A stretch of 37,314 bases of DNA from a virus, in the IMG/VR virus record IMGVR_UViG_3300035698_002993, positions 1-37,314 of that record; one strand, given 5' to 3'. The notes under the pieces are model-generated. The model saw only the letters and a program-made list of their open reading frames with translations, did no database searches and was not told the origin of the DNA. The position numbers and the translations under genes are program-made. Of this stretch, positions 36,659 to 37,314 are shown piece after piece. Within the stretch, counting starts at the first letter, position 1. The number at the start of each line of letters is the position of its first letter.

Positions 36659-36770
36659 GTAAGTTGTTAAGCTAAAAATAGCTCTTGACAAGGGCATAAA
36701 AAGTCCCATTTACCGCACTGTCTAAAAGCAGGATAAAAGAGATAAATTGTTTAGGACTGGAGTTTTCCGA

Positions 36771-36830
36771 ATGAATAGCTTCGAGGTTGTATTTTTAGAC
36801 TTAACTAATCCGCCAAGAACAACGGGATAA
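36771..36830 (+). CDS. 19-codon leader-like ORF before HNH gene
   Basis: MNSFEVVFLDLTNPPRTTG, with GGAG eight bases upstream, ending one base before the HNH start. It may serve translational coupling or be a small protein. Too short to be certain. Confidence 0.35.
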   Translation: MNSFEVVFLDLTNPPRTTG

Positions 36831-36831
36831 T

Positions 36832-37149
36832 ATGCCAATAGCTGCCAAGACACATTACCAGATAACACGAGGTAGTACGAGGCTATCAGCTTCACAACGA
36901 GGCTATGGTAAGCGGTGGCGGACACAACGCAACGCATTCCTTAAAGCTAATCCGTGGTGTCAGGCCTGTCTAAGTCAAGGCAAGCATGTCAAGGCTAACG
37001 TTGTCGACCATGAGATACCACACAAAGGCAATCAGGTAATCTTCTGGGATCAAGAGAACTGGCAAGGACTCTGCACATATCATCACAATCAAAAGACCTG
37101 CAAAGAAGATGGTGGCTTTGGCAATGCTAGGAGGAGTCATGGATATTAA
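36832..37149 (+). CDS. HNH endonuclease of the packaging region
   Basis: A 105-residue HNH nuclease of the type encoded next to terminases in HK97-like phages. Basic N-terminus with RGYGKRWRTQRNAFLKANPW, zinc pair CQACLSQG, catalytic VDHEIPHKGN, then ENWQGLCTYHHNQKT. In HK97 the equivalent HNH protein assists terminase in cos cleavage. It starts directly after the 19-codon ORF and overlaps the next ORF by 11 bases. Confidence 0.88.
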   Translation: MPIAAKTHYQITRGSTRLSASQRGYGKRWRTQRNAFLKANPWCQACLSQGKHVKANVVDHEIPHKGNQVIFWDQENWQGLCTYHHNQKTCKEDGGFGNARRSHGY

Positions 37150-37314
37150 GAACGTAACGGCTGATTGTTTGATTGAGTGGGGTAAGCAGCTACGTGAAAA
37201 CATCGATATGTATCATAAGTCCTTATATTACAATACAACTAATCGCCATAAGTCCTTATTTTTCGTGGGCATAGGGGGGGTAAAAATAGGTAAGGATTGG
37301 CTTTTCTTCCATAC
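37139..37314 (+). CDS. Partial ORF at the window end, carrying terminase-site repeats
   Basis: Starts MDIKNVTADCLIEWGKQLRE after a strong GGAGGAG and runs 58 codons to the window end without a stop. If the two ends of the window are adjacent it continues TKRTFLHE and stops at base 25, upstream of the small terminase. It contains the in-frame repeat HKSL. It may be a real short gene or DNA dominated by the packaging site. Protein function unknown. Confidence 0.45.
   Translation, partial: MDIKNVTADCLIEWGKQLRENIDMYHKSLYYNTTNRHKSLFFVGIGGVKIGKDWLFFH
37214..37259. repeat. Two CATAAGTCCTTAT repeats, candidate cos/pac binding sites
   Basis: Identical 13-mers at 37214-37226 and 37247-37259, 33 bases apart start to start (about three helical turns). 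Each contains the dyad ATAAG-TC-CTTAT. A run of seven G follows at 37274-37280. Location between the HNH gene and terS is where cos sites lie in related phages. Confidence 0.6.

Noticed and set aside
1-37314. CRISPR array or diversity-generating retroelement
   Set aside because: No regularly spaced repeats with spacers, no reverse transcriptase and no template/variable repeat pair were seen.
1-37314. Alternative genetic code (stop-codon reassignment)
   Set aside because: TAA, TAG and TGA all end recognisable genes at expected lengths, and no in-frame recoding is needed.
1-37314. Temperate phage with integration module
   Set aside because: No integrase, attP-like core or CI-type repressor is recognisable; the MerR/Xis-like protein alone is insufficient.

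Overview
The window looks like one nearly complete genome of a small tailed phage (siphovirus type, HK97-fold capsid). This rests on gene content and order. The left 20 kb, all on the + strand, runs small terminase, large terminase, portal, prohead protease, major capsid, decoration-like protein, an accessory block, head-tail connectors, tail tube, frameshifted tail chaperones, tape measure, tail-tip proteins and a holin-like protein. The base composition is AT-rich. Shine-Dalgarno sites are strong (AAGGAG/AGGAGG type) and promoters are of sigma70 type. A lipobox protein and two lysozyme-like enzymes with N-terminal membrane segments suggest a diderm bacterial host, but I cannot name it. There is no integrase and no recognisable CI-type repressor. 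There is also no DNA polymerase, primase or replicative helicase, so the phage probably depends on host replication.

From 20.1 to 32.9 kb almost everything is on the - strand, in tightly coupled genes (ATGA or TAATG overlaps). These include a small RNA polymerase alpha-CTD-like protein, a permuted NlpC/P60-like protein, coiled-coil proteins, a lipoprotein, a Lar-like zinc protein, a RuvC-like resolvase, an HNH nuclease, replication-accessory proteins, an OB-fold SSB-like protein, a PD-(D/E)XK nuclease, two membrane-anchored lysozyme-like enzymes, several zinc-ribbon proteins and a MerR/excisionase-like helix-turn-helix protein. Promoters pointing both ways lie around 32.88-33.1 kb, together with two palindromes that could be operators.

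The right arm (33-37.3 kb) mixes both strands. It holds a DUF559/Vsr-like endonuclease, small zinc and ribbon-helix-helix-like proteins, a family of strong promoters sharing an extended -35 block, an HNH nuclease next to the packaging genes, and an ORF cut by the window end. That last ORF carries two copies of a palindromic 13-mer, a candidate terminase-binding (cos/pac) site. If the ends are joined, this ORF closes in frame eight codons into the window start, so the sequence may be circularised or cut near cos.

The most interesting signals are non-coding. (1) About 320 nt at 29.53-29.85 kb, without an ORF, have a near-consensus - strand promoter at one edge and at least seven long or nested helices, including a 5'-end pseudoknot. 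They lie just upstream of a membrane-anchored lysozyme-like gene. (2) A roughly 120-nt unit at 33.10-33.22 kb has its own promoter, a double-stem pseudoknot and an intrinsic terminator with eight T residues. Also notable are a methyltransferase-glycosyltransferase fusion inside the head module, a LamG domain fused to a tail-terminator protein, tandem tail-tube paralogues, and a switch-like stem-loop in front of the methyltransferase-glycosyltransferase gene. No searches or folding computations were run. All family calls come from reading motifs, length and position.
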